From an uncultured Clostridia bacterium (GTDB taxonomy: Bacteria; Bacillota; Clostridia; Oscillospirales; Acutalibacteraceae), in NCBI GenBank assembly GCA_944380675.1, contig CALWIH010000008.1:1-45828 (forward strand): a stretch of 45,828 nt of DNA, read 5' to 3'. Below the pieces are notes generated by a model, which saw only the letters and a list, made by a program, of their open reading frames with translations, had not been told where the DNA came from and made no database searches. The translations under genes were made by a program, and so were the position numbers. Shown one piece after another: positions 34,843 through 43,359 of this stretch; position 1 is the first letter of the stretch, and the number at the start of each line of letters is the position of its first letter.

Positions 34843-37281
34843 TTATAGAACGGAATCCGGGTTAATATCCGCGAAAACCGAAACGCCGGAAAAGCGGCGC
34901 TCCTGCGGAAAGGCAATCAGGAGCCGCGAAATGAGCTCGCGGAAGTCCCGGCTGTTTCTGCACTTGATTAAAATCTTGTAGCGGTATTTTCCGCTGACCT
35001 TGACGACCGCGGCCGGCGTAGGCTTGAGCACGCGCATCGGCAGCGCCGCGTATTCCTTCGCGGCGAGCTCCTGCAGAAGGCCGAGGAAATACGCGCTCGC
35101 GAGGCGCAGCTTGTCCTCCGTAAGGCCGGAGAAGCCAATCATGCAGATGTCCACAAACGGCGGATAGAGCAGCGCCTGCCGCAGGCGAACCTCCTCGCGG
35201 TAAAATGAGAGGTAATCCTGCGAGGCCGCCAGGCGGAAAATCGCGTTTTCCGGCGTGAACGTCTGGATGAGCGCCCTGCCCGCGTACCGGCCGCGCCCCG
35301 ACCGCCCGACCACCTGCGTCAAGAGGCTGAAGGCGCGCTCGTAGCTGCGGAAATCGTCGCTGTAGAGCGTCTGATCCGCCGAGAGGACGGCGGCGAGCGT
35401 CACGTTCTCAAAATCAAGCCCCTTCGCCACCATCTGCGTGCCGACGATGAGGTCGTACTCGCCCGCGGCAAAGCGGGAGAGCTTTTCCTCGTACGAGCAG
35501 CGGGACGACGCCGCGTCCGCGTCGAGGCGCAGCACCCTCGCCTGCGGGAACAGGGCGGCAAGCTGCTCCTCCGCGCGCTGCGTGCCGAAGCCGGAGCTGT
35601 AGAGCCGCTTCTCGCCGCAGGCGGGGCAGGCCTCCGGCATCGGCATGGAGAAGCCGCAGTAATGGCAGACGAGCCTGCCGTTGTCGGCGTGGTACGTCAG
35701 GGAGATGCTGCAGTTCGGGCAGGAGAGCGCCTCCCCGCACGCGCGGCAGCTCACGAAGGTGTGGTAGCCGCGGCGGTTGAGCAGCAGAATCGCCTGCTGC
35801 TTTTTCTCGAGGCACGAGGCGATCGCATCGCAGAGCCGGCGGCTCAGGACGGAGATGTTCCCCGCCTCGATCTCGCGGTTCATGTCGACGATCTCGACCT
35901 CCGGCAGGGAGGCCGGTCCGTACCGCGAGGGCAGCTGCGTCAGAAAATACTGGCCGCGCTCGGCGGCGAAGTACGTCTCGACGGAGGGCGTCGCCGAGGA
36001 AAGCAGCAGCAGCGCGCCGTGCTGCGCGCAGCGGAACTTCGCGACGTCCCGCGCGTGGTAGCGCGGCGAGGACTCGGACTTGTAGGTATACTCCTGCTCC
36101 TCGTCGACGACGATGAGCCCGATGTGCGAGAGCGGCGCGAAGACGGCGGAGCGCGTCCCCACGGCGATGTGCGCCTCCCCGTTCCTGACGCGCTTCCACT
36201 CGTCCATGCGCTCGGCGAGCGTCAGGCCGCTGTGGAAAACGGCGACGTCCGCGCCGTACCGGCGGTGGAAATGGGCGACGGTCTGCGGGGTGAGCGAGAT
36301 CTCGGGCACCATCACGATGACGTCCCTGCCGTCGCGGCGAACCTCGTCCGCGAGGCGCATGAACACGGAGGTTTTGCCGCTGCCCGTCACGCCGTACAGC
36401 AGCCCGGCGCTCGCACGGCCCGTGCGGTAGCGCTTCAACAAACTCCGGAACGCTTCCTCCTGCTCCGGGGAGAGCACCGCGGGCTCCGCCGCAGGCTGGG
36501 CGCAGCCGTCCGCGTACGGGTTGCGGAAGACCTCCCGCTCGTAGAGCTCCACCGCGCCGCGCCGCTCGAGCGTCTGCACGACGGCAGGCGTCACGCCGGC
36601 AAAGTAGCAGACCTCCTTGAGGGAGAGCTGCCGGCCCTCCTCGAGGAGGGAGAGCACCGCCTTCTGCTTCGGCGTCGGCTTGGCGGGCGGCTCTCCGTCC
36701 GCGAGGCGCACCATCTTCTGCATGGCGTCGCCGACCTGCCTGAACGGGAGCTCCTCGCGGACGACGAGCCCCTTTTGCTCCATCGCGTCGAGAAAGCGCG
36801 GGGCTTCAGCGAGCCAGGGAAGCTTGCGCGCGAGCTTATCCGGCAGAACGGGCTCTTCGCTGCTTCTGAGGATGCGCAGCACCTGCTCCTCCCCGTCGGA
36901 AACGGGCGCGCTCTGCTTCGCGCAGCAGCGGTAGCCCGTCCGCAGGCGCAGATGCATTCCGGCGGGCAGGAGCAGGCGGGCCGCCTCAAACAGGGTGCAG
37001 AAGTACCGCTGCTTGAGCCAGAACACGAGCCGGATTCCTTCATCCGAAAGCAGCGGTGCCTTGTCAAGCACCGCTGCCAAAGGTTTGAGCTCTTTCGTTT
37101 CGTCCGCGTCCCTGATACCGAGAATCATCCCGAGCCGCCTTCCGTTCGCGCTGCCGAAGGGGACAAGCACGCGGCAGCCGGGAAGCGCCTCCGCCGACAG
37201 ATCATCCGGGACAAGATAGTCAAACTCCCGGTCAAAGTGGTACGCCGCCTTTTCGACGGCGACGCTGACGGCCTTCCTCAT
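34843..37281 (-). CDS. priA: Primosomal replication restart helicase PriA
   Basis: An 812-residue superfamily 2 helicase that reloads the replication machinery at stalled forks. It has an N-terminal DNA-binding domain (about 1-110), Walker A GVTGSGKTS, a DEEQ variant of the DEAH box (VVDEEQEYTYK), a zinc-binding cysteine insertion (CRACG, CPNC, CHYC, CPACG) and helicase motifs V and VI (GTQMVAKGLDF, QVVGRSGR). Length is standard. It follows rpoZ by nine bases. In B. subtilis coaBC lies between rpoZ and priA; here it does not. Confidence 0.96.
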   Translation of the reverse strand: MRKAVSVAVEKAAYHFDREFDYLVPDDLSAEALPGCRVLVPFGSANGRRLGMILGIRDADETKELKPLAAVLDKAPLLSDEGIRLVFWLKQRYFCTLFEAARLLLPAGMHLRLRTGYRCCAKQSAPVSDGEEQVLRILRSSEEPVLPDKLARKLPWLAEAPRFLDAMEQKGLVVREELPFRQVGDAMQKMVRLADGEPPAKPTPKQKAVLSLLEEGRQLSLKEVCYFAGVTPAVVQTLERRGAVELYEREVFRNPYADGCAQPAAEPAVLSPEQEEAFRSLLKRYRTGRASAGLLYGVTGSGKTSVFMRLADEVRRDGRDVIVMVPEISLTPQTVAHFHRRYGADVAVFHSGLTLAERMDEWKRVRNGEAHIAVGTRSAVFAPLSHIGLIVVDEEQEYTYKSESSPRYHARDVAKFRCAQHGALLLLSSATPSVETYFAAERGQYFLTQLPSRYGPASLPEVEIVDMNREIEAGNISVLSRRLCDAIASCLEKKQQAILLLNRRGYHTFVSCRACGEALSCPNCSISLTYHADNGRLVCHYCGFSMPMPEACPACGEKRLYSSGFGTQRAEEQLAALFPQARVLRLDADAASSRCSYEEKLSRFAAGEYDLIVGTQMVAKGLDFENVTLAAVLSADQTLYSDDFRSYERAFSLLTQVVGRSGRGRYAGRALIQTFTPENAIFRLAASQDYLSFYREEVRLRQALLYPPFVDICMIGFSGLTEDKLRLASAYFLGLLQELAAKEYAALPMRVLKPTPAAVVKVSGKYRYKILIKCRNSRDFRELISRLLIAFPQERRFSGVSVFADINPDSVL

Positions 37282-37290
37282 ATACGTCCC

Positions 37291-37596
37291 TTATTCCAGA
37301 ACGATATCCTCTGCCTCGCCGGCAGGATCGCCGCTCTCCTCGGTAAGAACCGCATCCTGCTGGCCGCACGCCGCGGACGCCCCGTCTTCATCGTCTTCAA
37401 CAACGGGATTCTCAACCAGCTGGTATTTCTCGTCCATGAAATCGTGGACGGCGAGATCGACCGGCTTCTCAATCAGGATTTCCCCGTTTTTCTCGGCCTC
37501 CTCGACAATCTGGCGGGCGCGCTTGGCCACGCCGACGACAAGGGAATATCTGCTCTGCTTCGGGTCGATGATCAAATCAGCAGAAGGTTTCAGCAT
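37291..37596 (-). CDS. rpoZ: RNA polymerase omega subunit
   Basis: A 101-residue omega subunit that helps assemble RNA polymerase. The conserved core KQSRYSLVVGVAKRARQI is near 12-30, followed by an acidic C-terminal tail (VEDDEDG, EESGDPAGEAED), longer than in the short B. subtilis form. I use ATG 37596, which gives the usual MLKPSADLI. It lies four bases after the gmk stop, and its position between gmk and priA supports the call. Confidence 0.92.
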   Translation of the reverse strand: MLKPSADLIIDPKQSRYSLVVGVAKRARQIVEEAEKNGEILIEKPVDLAVHDFMDEKYQLVENPVVEDDEDGASAACGQQDAVLTEESGDPAGEAEDIVLE

Positions 37597-37600
37597 ACTT

Positions 37601-38203
37601 TCACAGCATCCTCTCAATAAATTCTTGATTGCGCGACGCTCTCCGCTTCTCCGCGCGGAGAAGTCCGGCCATCTCGTCGACGGCGGTCTCGAGATCGTCG
37701 TTTACAATGATATAGTCATACAGAACCGCCTTGGCAATCTCCGCCTTCGCGGCGCCGAGACGCTTCTGAATCGCTTCCTCGCTCTCCGTGCCGCGGCGGC
37801 GCAGGCGGTTCTCCAGAACCTCCAGCGACGGCGGGAGCACGAAAATGCTGACGCAGTCGGGGCGCTTTGCCTTGATCTGCGCGCCGCCCTGCACCTCGAT
37901 CTCGAGGATGACGTCGCAGCCCTCGGCCTGCCATTTCTCAATCGGCTCGCTCGGCGTGCCGTAGCAGTTGCCGCAGTATTCCGCGTGCTCGAGCATTTTG
38001 TCGTTCGCGACAAGCTCGTCAAAGTGAGCGCGGGTGAGGAAATGGTAATCCTTCCCGTCCGTCTCGCCCTCGCGCGGGGCACGCGTCGTCGCGGAGACGG
38101 AGAGGCGAATCCCCGGCTCCTTCTCCATCAGGCGCTTGAGCACCGTATCCTTCCCCGCGCCCGAAGGCCCGGAAAAGACAACCAAAAGTCCCTTCTCACT
38201 CAT
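37601..38203 (-). CDS. gmk: Guanylate kinase
   Basis: A 200-residue kinase converting GMP to GDP. The P-loop GPSGAGKDT lies near residues 11-19, followed by [22 protein letters not shown], which binds GMP, and the lid and C-terminal helices. Length is normal. The ATG at 38203 overlaps the end of remA by eight bases, so the two are coupled. Confidence 0.97.
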   Translation of the reverse strand: MSEKGLLVVFSGPSGAGKDTVLKRLMEKEPGIRLSVSATTRAPREGETDGKDYHFLTRAHFDELVANDKMLEHAEYCGNCYGTPSEPIEKWQAEGCDVILEIEVQGGAQIKAKRPDCVSIFVLPPSLEVLENRLRRRGTESEEAIQKRLGAAKAEIAKAVLYDYIIVNDDLETAVDEMAGLLRAEKRRASRNQEFIERML

Positions 38204-38471
38204 CCTCGTCCAGCTCCTCCTCAGACAGATCGTCGTCGCGGTCATTCAGACGGTTCGCCACGGTCTCAGGCTGCACCGCCGAGAGAATCACATGGTCGCT
38301 GTCCGTCACAATCACGGCGCGCGTGCGGCGGCCGTACGTTGCGTCGATCAGCGTGCCTCTCTCCTTCGCGTCCTGGATGATCCGCTTGATGGGCGCGGAT
38401 TCCGGACTGACGATAGCGACCAGCCGGTTCGCTGAGACCATGTTGCCAAACCCGATGTTGATCAGCTTCAT
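38196..38471 (-). CDS. remA: RemA-family DNA-binding regulator (DUF370)
   Basis: A 91-residue protein of the RemA/DUF370 family. The core [24 protein letters not shown] and [20 protein letters not shown] match the family closely. In B. subtilis RemA forms a ring-like oligomer that wraps DNA and activates matrix and osmoprotection genes; in Clostridia its targets are not defined. The C-terminus is strongly acidic ([15 protein letters not shown]), which is longer than I expect for the B. subtilis protein. It sits between yicC and gmk as in B. subtilis. Confidence 0.93.
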   Translation of the reverse strand: MKLINIGFGNMVSANRLVAIVSPESAPIKRIIQDAKERGTLIDATYGRRTRAVIVTDSDHVILSAVQPETVANRLNDRDDDLSEEELDEDE

Positions 38472-38526
38472 TTCTTCATACCTTTCCTGTTACAAGAAGT
38501 GTCGCAGAAGACTTTCGGGGAAAGCC

Positions 38527-39405
38527 TTACTCGATGTTCTGAATCTGCTCCCTGATTTTCTCGATCTCCGCCTTGATATCGACCACCATGTAGGCGATCT
38601 CGGAATCGGAGGCCTTCGAGCCGATGGTGTTCGCCTCACGGTTCATCTCCTGAACGATGAAATCGAGCTTTCTGCCCACCGCCTCATGGCTCTCGAGCAT
38701 CTTTGAAAACTGCGTGAAGTGGCTGCGCAGACGCACCGTCTCCTCGGCCACGGCGACCTTGTCGGCAAAAATCGCGGCCTCCGTGAGAATGCGCTGCTCG
38801 TCAATCTTGACGTCGCCGAGCATCTCGGTGAGGCGGGCGAGCAGCTTCGCGCGGTACTCCTCCACTGTCCGGGGGGAGCGCTCCTCGATTTTCTCCACGA
38901 TGTCGAGGATTGTCCCGGCGCGGAGGAGCACGTCCTCCTTCAGGCGGACGCCCTCGGCCTCGCGCATGGCGAGGAAGGAGGCGAGCGCCTCGTCGAGTAC
39001 CTCACGGACGGCTTCCCACACCTTCCCCTCGTCCTCGGGGGAACGGTGCACCGTCAGGACGTCGGGATAGCGGGAGAGCGCCGTCGCGGAGAGGTCCTCC
39101 TTGACGCCGTACCGCCGGGAGAGTTCATGCAGAGCCTCCGCGTACCCGCGGGCGAGGTCGTGGTTTACCTGCACCTGGACGTCGCCGTCCTCGAGCGTCT
39201 CGTAGGAGACGTACACGTCCACCTTTCCGCGGGAGACCTTCGTCTGCAGATACGATTTCAGCTTCTCCTCAAGGAAGCCGTAGCCGCGCGGAACGCGGGA
39301 CGAAAACTCAAAATAGCGGTGATTGACGGACTTGATCTCCACCGCGATGGCATGGGAGGACGTCACTCTTTCACATCTTCCAAAGCCGGTCATGCTGCGT
39401 ACCAT
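38527..39405 (-). CDS. yicC: YicC/YloC-type endoribonuclease
   Basis: A 292-residue member of the YicC family, reported as endoribonucleases that affect small RNA stability. The N-terminal MTGFGR motif, SVNHRYFEFSSRVPRG and the C-terminal KLDFIVQEMNREANTIGSK are hallmarks. The start may be Met1 or Met5, which precedes TGFGR. It is first in the long housekeeping operon, behind a good promoter, with remA 55 bases downstream. Confidence 0.94.
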   Translation of the reverse strand: MVRSMTGFGRCERVTSSHAIAVEIKSVNHRYFEFSSRVPRGYGFLEEKLKSYLQTKVSRGKVDVYVSYETLEDGDVQVQVNHDLARGYAEALHELSRRYGVKEDLSATALSRYPDVLTVHRSPEDEGKVWEAVREVLDEALASFLAMREAEGVRLKEDVLLRAGTILDIVEKIEERSPRTVEEYRAKLLARLTEMLGDVKIDEQRILTEAAIFADKVAVAEETVRLRSHFTQFSKMLESHEAVGRKLDFIVQEMNREANTIGSKASDSEIAYMVVDIKAEIEKIREQIQNIE

Positions 39406-39498
39406 GTCGGATCATCCCAATTCTGTTTTGAAATTGACAGCGAAAAAGGCTTTCCGGGCGGAAACGGCAAACCGGGCGCCCGGCGAGCATTATTATTT

Positions 39499-39528
39499 AT
39501 CATACCAGTTTTTCCGCCCTGTTGTCAA
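39499..39528 (-). promoter_or_regulatory. Sigma-A-type promoter for the yicC-thiN operon
   Basis: On the minus strand a perfect TTGACA (39523-39528) is followed 18 bases later by TATGAT (39499-39504). Transcription from near 39492 gives a leader of about 85 bases containing a GC-rich self-complementary stretch. It lies in the 268-base gap before yicC, which otherwise holds only the terminator of the carboxyltransferase unit. Confidence 0.75.
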
Positions 39529-39605
39529 CCGGCAGATCGTTGATTCTGGCGCCGCATTTGGCGCGTTCTCCGTCGAACCGGGCCCTCCGCGGAAAATTGG
39601 CGCGG

Positions 39606-39652
39606 AAAAAGAAAAGGCAGCGGGCCTTCCCTTTCGGAGGAAAGCCCGCTGC
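39606..39652 (-). terminator. Intrinsic terminator of the carboxyltransferase unit
   Basis: On the minus strand GCAGCGGGC pairs with GCCCGCTGC, with further pairing inside the loop (CTTCC/GGAGG-type), and CCTTTTCTTTTTCC follows. It begins 22 bases after the stop of the oadA-like gene and closes the three-gene unit. Confidence 0.85.
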
Positions 39653-39673
39653 ACAGCTGGTCATATCAAAGAA

Positions 39674-41074
39674 TCAGACGGGATGGATCTCCTTCTCCGC
39701 GTCGGCGTGCTTTCCGTCGATGCCGTACTTGGCGTCGCGGCGCTTCTTGAAGAAGTCGAGGGCAACCTTCGGGAACTGGGCGTAGGACAGAACATCCTCC
39801 TCCTGCTCAATCCACTCGGCGCACTCCTTGCGGAGCGTCTCGAGCTCAGGCTCGAGGAGATCGGCCGGACGGCAGCTGATGATCTCCTTGCCGCCGTTGA
39901 CCTTCTTCGCGAACTCCGGATCGACCGGGACGGGGGTCGTGCCGTACTTGCCGGACACGAGATCCTTGAACTCGTTCGTGCACATCTTGTAGCGCTCGCC
40001 GTTGATCACGTTGAACACGGCCTGCGTGCCGACGATCTGGGACGTCGGCGTGACGAGCGGCGGATAGCCGGAATCCTTGCGGACGCGCGGAACCTCCTGC
40101 AGCACGTCCTCAAGCTGATCGGCCTTGCCGGCCTGCTTGAGCTGCGAGAGCAGGTTGCTCAGCATACCGCCGGGCACCTGATAGATGAGAGCCTTCGTGT
40201 TCGTGGCGAGCATACTCTGGTCGAGCAGGCCGCTCTCGATATACTTCTTGCGCAGGCCCATGAAATACTCGCGGATCTCGTTGAGCAGGACGAGGTCGAG
40301 GCCCGTATCGTACTCCGTGCCCTTGAGCGCGGCGACGATGGACTCCGTCGGCGCGTGGGACGTGCCGAGCGCGAGCGGGGACATCGCGGTGTCGACAATA
40401 TCGACGCCGGCCTCGACGCCCTTCATGATGCACATGGAGGCAAGACCCGAGGTGTAGTGCGTGTGCAGCTGGATCGGAATCTTGACGGCCTTCTTCAGCT
40501 CACGGACAAGGCCCTCGGTCTCGTACGGCGTCAGCAGAGCGGCCATATCCTTGATGCAGATGGAGTCCGCGCCGGCAGACTCGATGCGCTTCGCGTAGTC
40601 GACGTAATACTCGTGCGTGAAGACGGGGCCTGTCGTATAGGAAATGGCAACCTGCGCGTGCGCGCCCTCCTTCTTCGCGGCCTTGATCGCCGTCTGAAGG
40701 TTCTTGATGTCGTTCAGCGCGTCGAAGATGCGGATGATGTCAATGCCGTTCGCCACAGAGCGCTGCACGAAATACTCGAGCACATCGTCGGCGTAATGAC
40801 GGTAGCCGAGCATATTCTGGCCGCGGAACAGCATCTGCAGCTTCGTGTTGGGGCACATCTTGCGGATGGTGCGCAGGCGGTCCCACGGATCCTCATTGAG
40901 GAAGCGGAGGCAGGCGTCGAACGTCGCGCCGCCCCAGCACTCCAGGGAATAAAAGCCGACCTTGTCGAGCTTCTCCAGAATGGGAAGCATATCGCCGATC
41001 GGCATTCTCGTAGCAATCAGAGACTGGTGCGCGTCGCGCAGCACGGTCTCGGTAATCCCGATTTTCTTTGCCAT
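39674..41074 (-). CDS. Oxaloacetate decarboxylase alpha / transcarboxylase 5S-like carboxyltransferase
   Basis: A 466-residue TIM-barrel carboxyltransferase that moves CO2 between biotin and a 2-oxoacid (pyruvate/oxaloacetate). The metal and substrate motifs are intact: ETVLRDAHQSLIATRMP near 8-24, the lysine in CIKDMAALLTP that is carbamylated in the family, and metal histidines in LHTHYTSG. The usual C-terminal biotin domain is missing; instead a separate biotin carrier gene lies 47 bases upstream. It may act as oxaloacetate decarboxylase alpha, pyruvate carboxylase subunit B, or the 5S subunit of a transcarboxylase. The split layout and lack of a membrane subunit favour the last, as an inference. 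Confidence 0.88.
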   Translation of the reverse strand: MAKKIGITETVLRDAHQSLIATRMPIGDMLPILEKLDKVGFYSLECWGGATFDACLRFLNEDPWDRLRTIRKMCPNTKLQMLFRGQNMLGYRHYADDVLEYFVQRSVANGIDIIRIFDALNDIKNLQTAIKAAKKEGAHAQVAISYTTGPVFTHEYYVDYAKRIESAGADSICIKDMAALLTPYETEGLVRELKKAVKIPIQLHTHYTSGLASMCIMKGVEAGVDIVDTAMSPLALGTSHAPTESIVAALKGTEYDTGLDLVLLNEIREYFMGLRKKYIESGLLDQSMLATNTKALIYQVPGGMLSNLLSQLKQAGKADQLEDVLQEVPRVRKDSGYPPLVTPTSQIVGTQAVFNVINGERYKMCTNEFKDLVSGKYGTTPVPVDPEFAKKVNGGKEIISCRPADLLEPELETLRKECAEWIEQEEDVLSYAQFPKVALDFFKKRRDAKYGIDGKHADAEKEIHPV

Positions 41075-41121
41075 TGTCTCTCTCTCCTTTTCGAAAGTAT
41101 ATGGGTGGAACGCTCTCTTTC

Positions 41122-41502
41122 TTACTGGAGAGATACCAGCGGCGTGCCGGACTCGACGCTGTCGCCCTTGCCGACGTGGACGGCGGCGACCGTCGCGTCA
41201 TGCGGCGCCATAATCTCGTTCTCCATCTTCATGGCCTCGAGCACGACGAGCACGTCGCCCTTCTTGACGGCCTTGCCGGCCTCGACAGCGACGCTGACGA
41301 TGGTGCCGGGCATCGGGCTCGCGACAACCTCGGCGCCGGCGGCGGGAGCGGCAGCCTTCGGAGCGGCGGCGGGAGCCGGAGCGGCCTTCGGCGCGGGAGC
41401 CGGGGCAGCGGCCGGAGCGGGAGCGGCGGGAGCGCCGGCGCCCATCTCCTCGACCTGAACGTCATACGCAACGCCGTTAACAGTAATCTTCAGATTTTTC
41501 AT
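41122..41502 (-). CDS. Biotin carboxyl carrier protein
   Basis: A 126-residue biotin carrier. The N-terminal 20 residues (MKNLKITVNGVAYDVQVEE) form the family's beta segment. A flexible Ala/Pro/Lys linker spans about 21-57, and the biotinyl domain spans about 58-126 with the biotinylation site Lys92 in EAMKMEN. It shuttles CO2 between the two carboxyltransferases encoded on either side. The linker resembles those of transcarboxylase 1.3S and decarboxylase gamma/delta-type carriers. It lies 28 bases after the acyl-CoA-type carboxyltransferase gene. Confidence 0.94.
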   Translation of the reverse strand: MKNLKITVNGVAYDVQVEEMGAGAPAAPAPAAAPAPAPKAAPAPAAAPKAAAPAAGAEVVASPMPGTIVSVAVEAGKAVKKGDVLVVLEAMKMENEIMAPHDATVAAVHVGKGDSVESGTPLVSLQ

Positions 41503-41530
41503 ATCGATAATCCTCCTAACAATTTACTCT

Positions 41531-42886
41531 TTACAGCTGAATGTTGCTGTGCTTCTTCGGCAGATTGGAAACGCGCTTGCTCGACAGCATGGCCAGGTTG
41601 GCAATCACGCGGTCTCTCGTCTCCTCGGGAAGGATCACGTCCTCAATATAGCCCTGAGCGGCGGCGGCCAGAGGCGTCGCCTCGGTCTTCCTGTACTCCT
41701 CAATCAGCGCCTTGCGGGCCTCGACGGGCTTGTCCGCGCCCTTGAGCTCCTCGCTGTGCAGGAACAGCGCGGCGGCGGCGGGAGCAATCGGAGAGACGAC
41801 GGCGTCGGCCCACGCCATGGTGTAGTCGGCGTTGGCGCCGCGGCCGGCGACGGCAATGTAGACGGGGCCGTAGGCCTCGCCGGTAACGACGGTCAGCTTC
41901 GCGGTCGTGGCCTCGGCGTACGCGCTGCTGAGCTTCACAGCCTCGCGCAGGGAAGCGAACTCCGTCGCGTTGACGAAGGAGACAACCGGGATGGAGAAGG
42001 CGTCGCAGAAGCGGACAAAGCGGGCGGCCTTCGCGCAGTCGTCGGCGCCGAGCTCGCCGGTGTACGCGGCGATGCCGACGGACGCGCCGGAAACCTGCGC
42101 CAGACCCGTCACAACGTCCTTGCCGAAAGCGGCGGAGAGCTCAAGGAAGCTCTCGGGATCCGCGACGGCGGCGATGACGTCCTTCGCGTCGGCGGAAGCA
42201 ACGGCGACGGGCGTGCCGACGGAAGCGGTCTCGGCGGCGGGAGCGCCGCAGAGATTATTGGAGGGCAGGGAGACGACGAGGTTCTTGACGGCCTCGAAGG
42301 CCTCCTCGTCATTCTTCGCGACGATGCTGCACACGCCGGACTTCGCGGCCTCCTCGGCGGAAGCGTTCGCGCCGCTCGTGGCGATCGTCAGCTCGGCCTT
42401 CTCGGTCATCACGATGACGTCGGCGTTCGCGGCGATCATCGCGCTCGTGCCGATGCACGGGCCGAGCACGAGGGAAATCTGCGGGACGACGCCGGAGAGA
42501 ACGGCGCTGTTCTTGAGGATCTCGCCGTAAGCGGCCAGAAGATCCGCGCCCTCCGCGAGGCGGCCCCCGATCGAATCGTAAATGCCGACGACCGGCGCGC
42601 CGGTCTTCACGGCAAGATCATATACCTTCTTGATTTTCGCGGCCTGCGCCTTGCTCATCGCGCCGCCGGCAATGTCGCTGTTCTGGGCGAACGCGTACAC
42701 GGGGCAGTCGCCGACAAGGCCGTATCCGGCGACGACCTCAGCGAGGGAATCCCCGGACTTGGCGAGACCGTCTACTTCGTTGAAAGTGCCTTCGTCGAAT
42801 AATGCAGTAATGCGCTGATATCCCTTGGAAGCTTTCGCCTCTTCACGGGCCTTGAGCAGGAGCTCCGCATTGCTAACGTTACTCAT
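41531..42886 (-). CDS. Divergent acyl-CoA carboxyltransferase (12S/MmdA-like)
   Basis: A 451-residue crotonase-fold carboxyltransferase related to methylmalonyl-CoA decarboxylase alpha and transcarboxylase 12S, but about 60 residues shorter than usual. The N-terminal half aligns well (VVAGYGLVGDCPVYAFAQ, GAPVVGIYDSIGGR, PQISLVLGPCIG, LPSNN). Motifs that form the oxyanion holes are altered: GPCIGTSAM where GPCAGGAVY is typical, and EAYGPVYIAV where KAYGGAY is typical. I use ATG 42886, seven bases after AGGAGG. It heads the unit behind a consensus promoter. Substrate is uncertain; a changed specificity or weakened activity is possible. Confidence 0.82.
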   Translation of the reverse strand: MSNVSNAELLLKAREEAKASKGYQRITALFDEGTFNEVDGLAKSGDSLAEVVAGYGLVGDCPVYAFAQNSDIAGGAMSKAQAAKIKKVYDLAVKTGAPVVGIYDSIGGRLAEGADLLAAYGEILKNSAVLSGVVPQISLVLGPCIGTSAMIAANADVIVMTEKAELTIATSGANASAEEAAKSGVCSIVAKNDEEAFEAVKNLVVSLPSNNLCGAPAAETASVGTPVAVASADAKDVIAAVADPESFLELSAAFGKDVVTGLAQVSGASVGIAAYTGELGADDCAKAARFVRFCDAFSIPVVSFVNATEFASLREAVKLSSAYAEATTAKLTVVTGEAYGPVYIAVAGRGANADYTMAWADAVVSPIAPAAAALFLHSEELKGADKPVEARKALIEEYRKTEATPLAAAAQGYIEDVILPEETRDRVIANLAMLSSKRVSNLPKKHSNIQL

Positions 42887-42946
42887 GTTAATTCCTCCTT
42901 CTATTGAATGAATCCCATCGAATTGTCGATAACAGCAATTAAAATT

Positions 42947-42975
42947 ATTATAAACGATTCCAGGATTCTTGACAA
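42947..42975 (-). promoter_or_regulatory. Strong sigma-A-type promoter for the carboxyltransferase unit
   Basis: On the minus strand TTGTCA (42970-42975) is followed 17 bases later by a perfect TATAAT (42947-42952). The start point near 42940 gives a leader of about 55 bases. Near-consensus boxes suggest high constitutive expression. Confidence 0.82.
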
Positions 42976-42996
42976 GCATTATTTGTAGAAAAAGTG

Positions 42997-43359
42997 TCAA
43001 TGTTTGCAGAAATTTACGATACGGTCGGTGGGAAGGACAAAAGAACCGTCTTCCGGGCGAAACCCTTCCGATTTCAGGAAATCCTCCCAGCCGGGCAGCG
43101 CGCAGGAAAGGCGGTACGCCCCGCGGTTGGCGGCAAAGGAGGCGGCGGCGCGCAGAAGGCTGTCCGCGAGGAAGCGGCGCTCCGGCTCTTCACCGTCCGC
43201 CTCGAGCAATACGATGCGGAGCACGGAGCTGGAAACGCGCACGCCGACGGCGCCGAGGCGCGCTCCGCGGTCCGTCATGACGAGGACGTCCTCCGCGTCG
43301 GGATGCTCGCGGCGAAAGCGCTCGAGCTCCTCTCCCGCAAGGGGCAGGATGGCGATCAT
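42997..43359 (-). CDS. Small GNAT-like protein of unknown function
   Basis: A 120-residue protein with a partial acetyltransferase look. A strand-rich first half (DVLVMTDRGARLGAVGVRV, then VLRIVLLEAD) is followed by a helix FLADSLLRAAASFAANRGAYRLSC and an end LPGWEDFLKSEGFRPEDG, which resembles the C-terminal part of GNAT folds. No clear acetyl-CoA loop (QxxGxG/A) is visible, so activity is doubtful. The start ATG at 43359 overlaps the rluB stop by four bases (ATGA), strong support for a real, coupled gene. Function unknown. Confidence 0.7.
   Translation of the reverse strand: MIAILPLAGEELERFRREHPDAEDVLVMTDRGARLGAVGVRVSSSVLRIVLLEADGEEPERRFLADSLLRAAASFAANRGAYRLSCALPGWEDFLKSEGFRPEDGSFVLPTDRIVNFCKH

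Noticed and set aside
35662-37620. A 652-codon plus-strand open frame opposite priA and rpoZ
   Set aside because: It spans two real genes on the other strand and has no recognisable domain.
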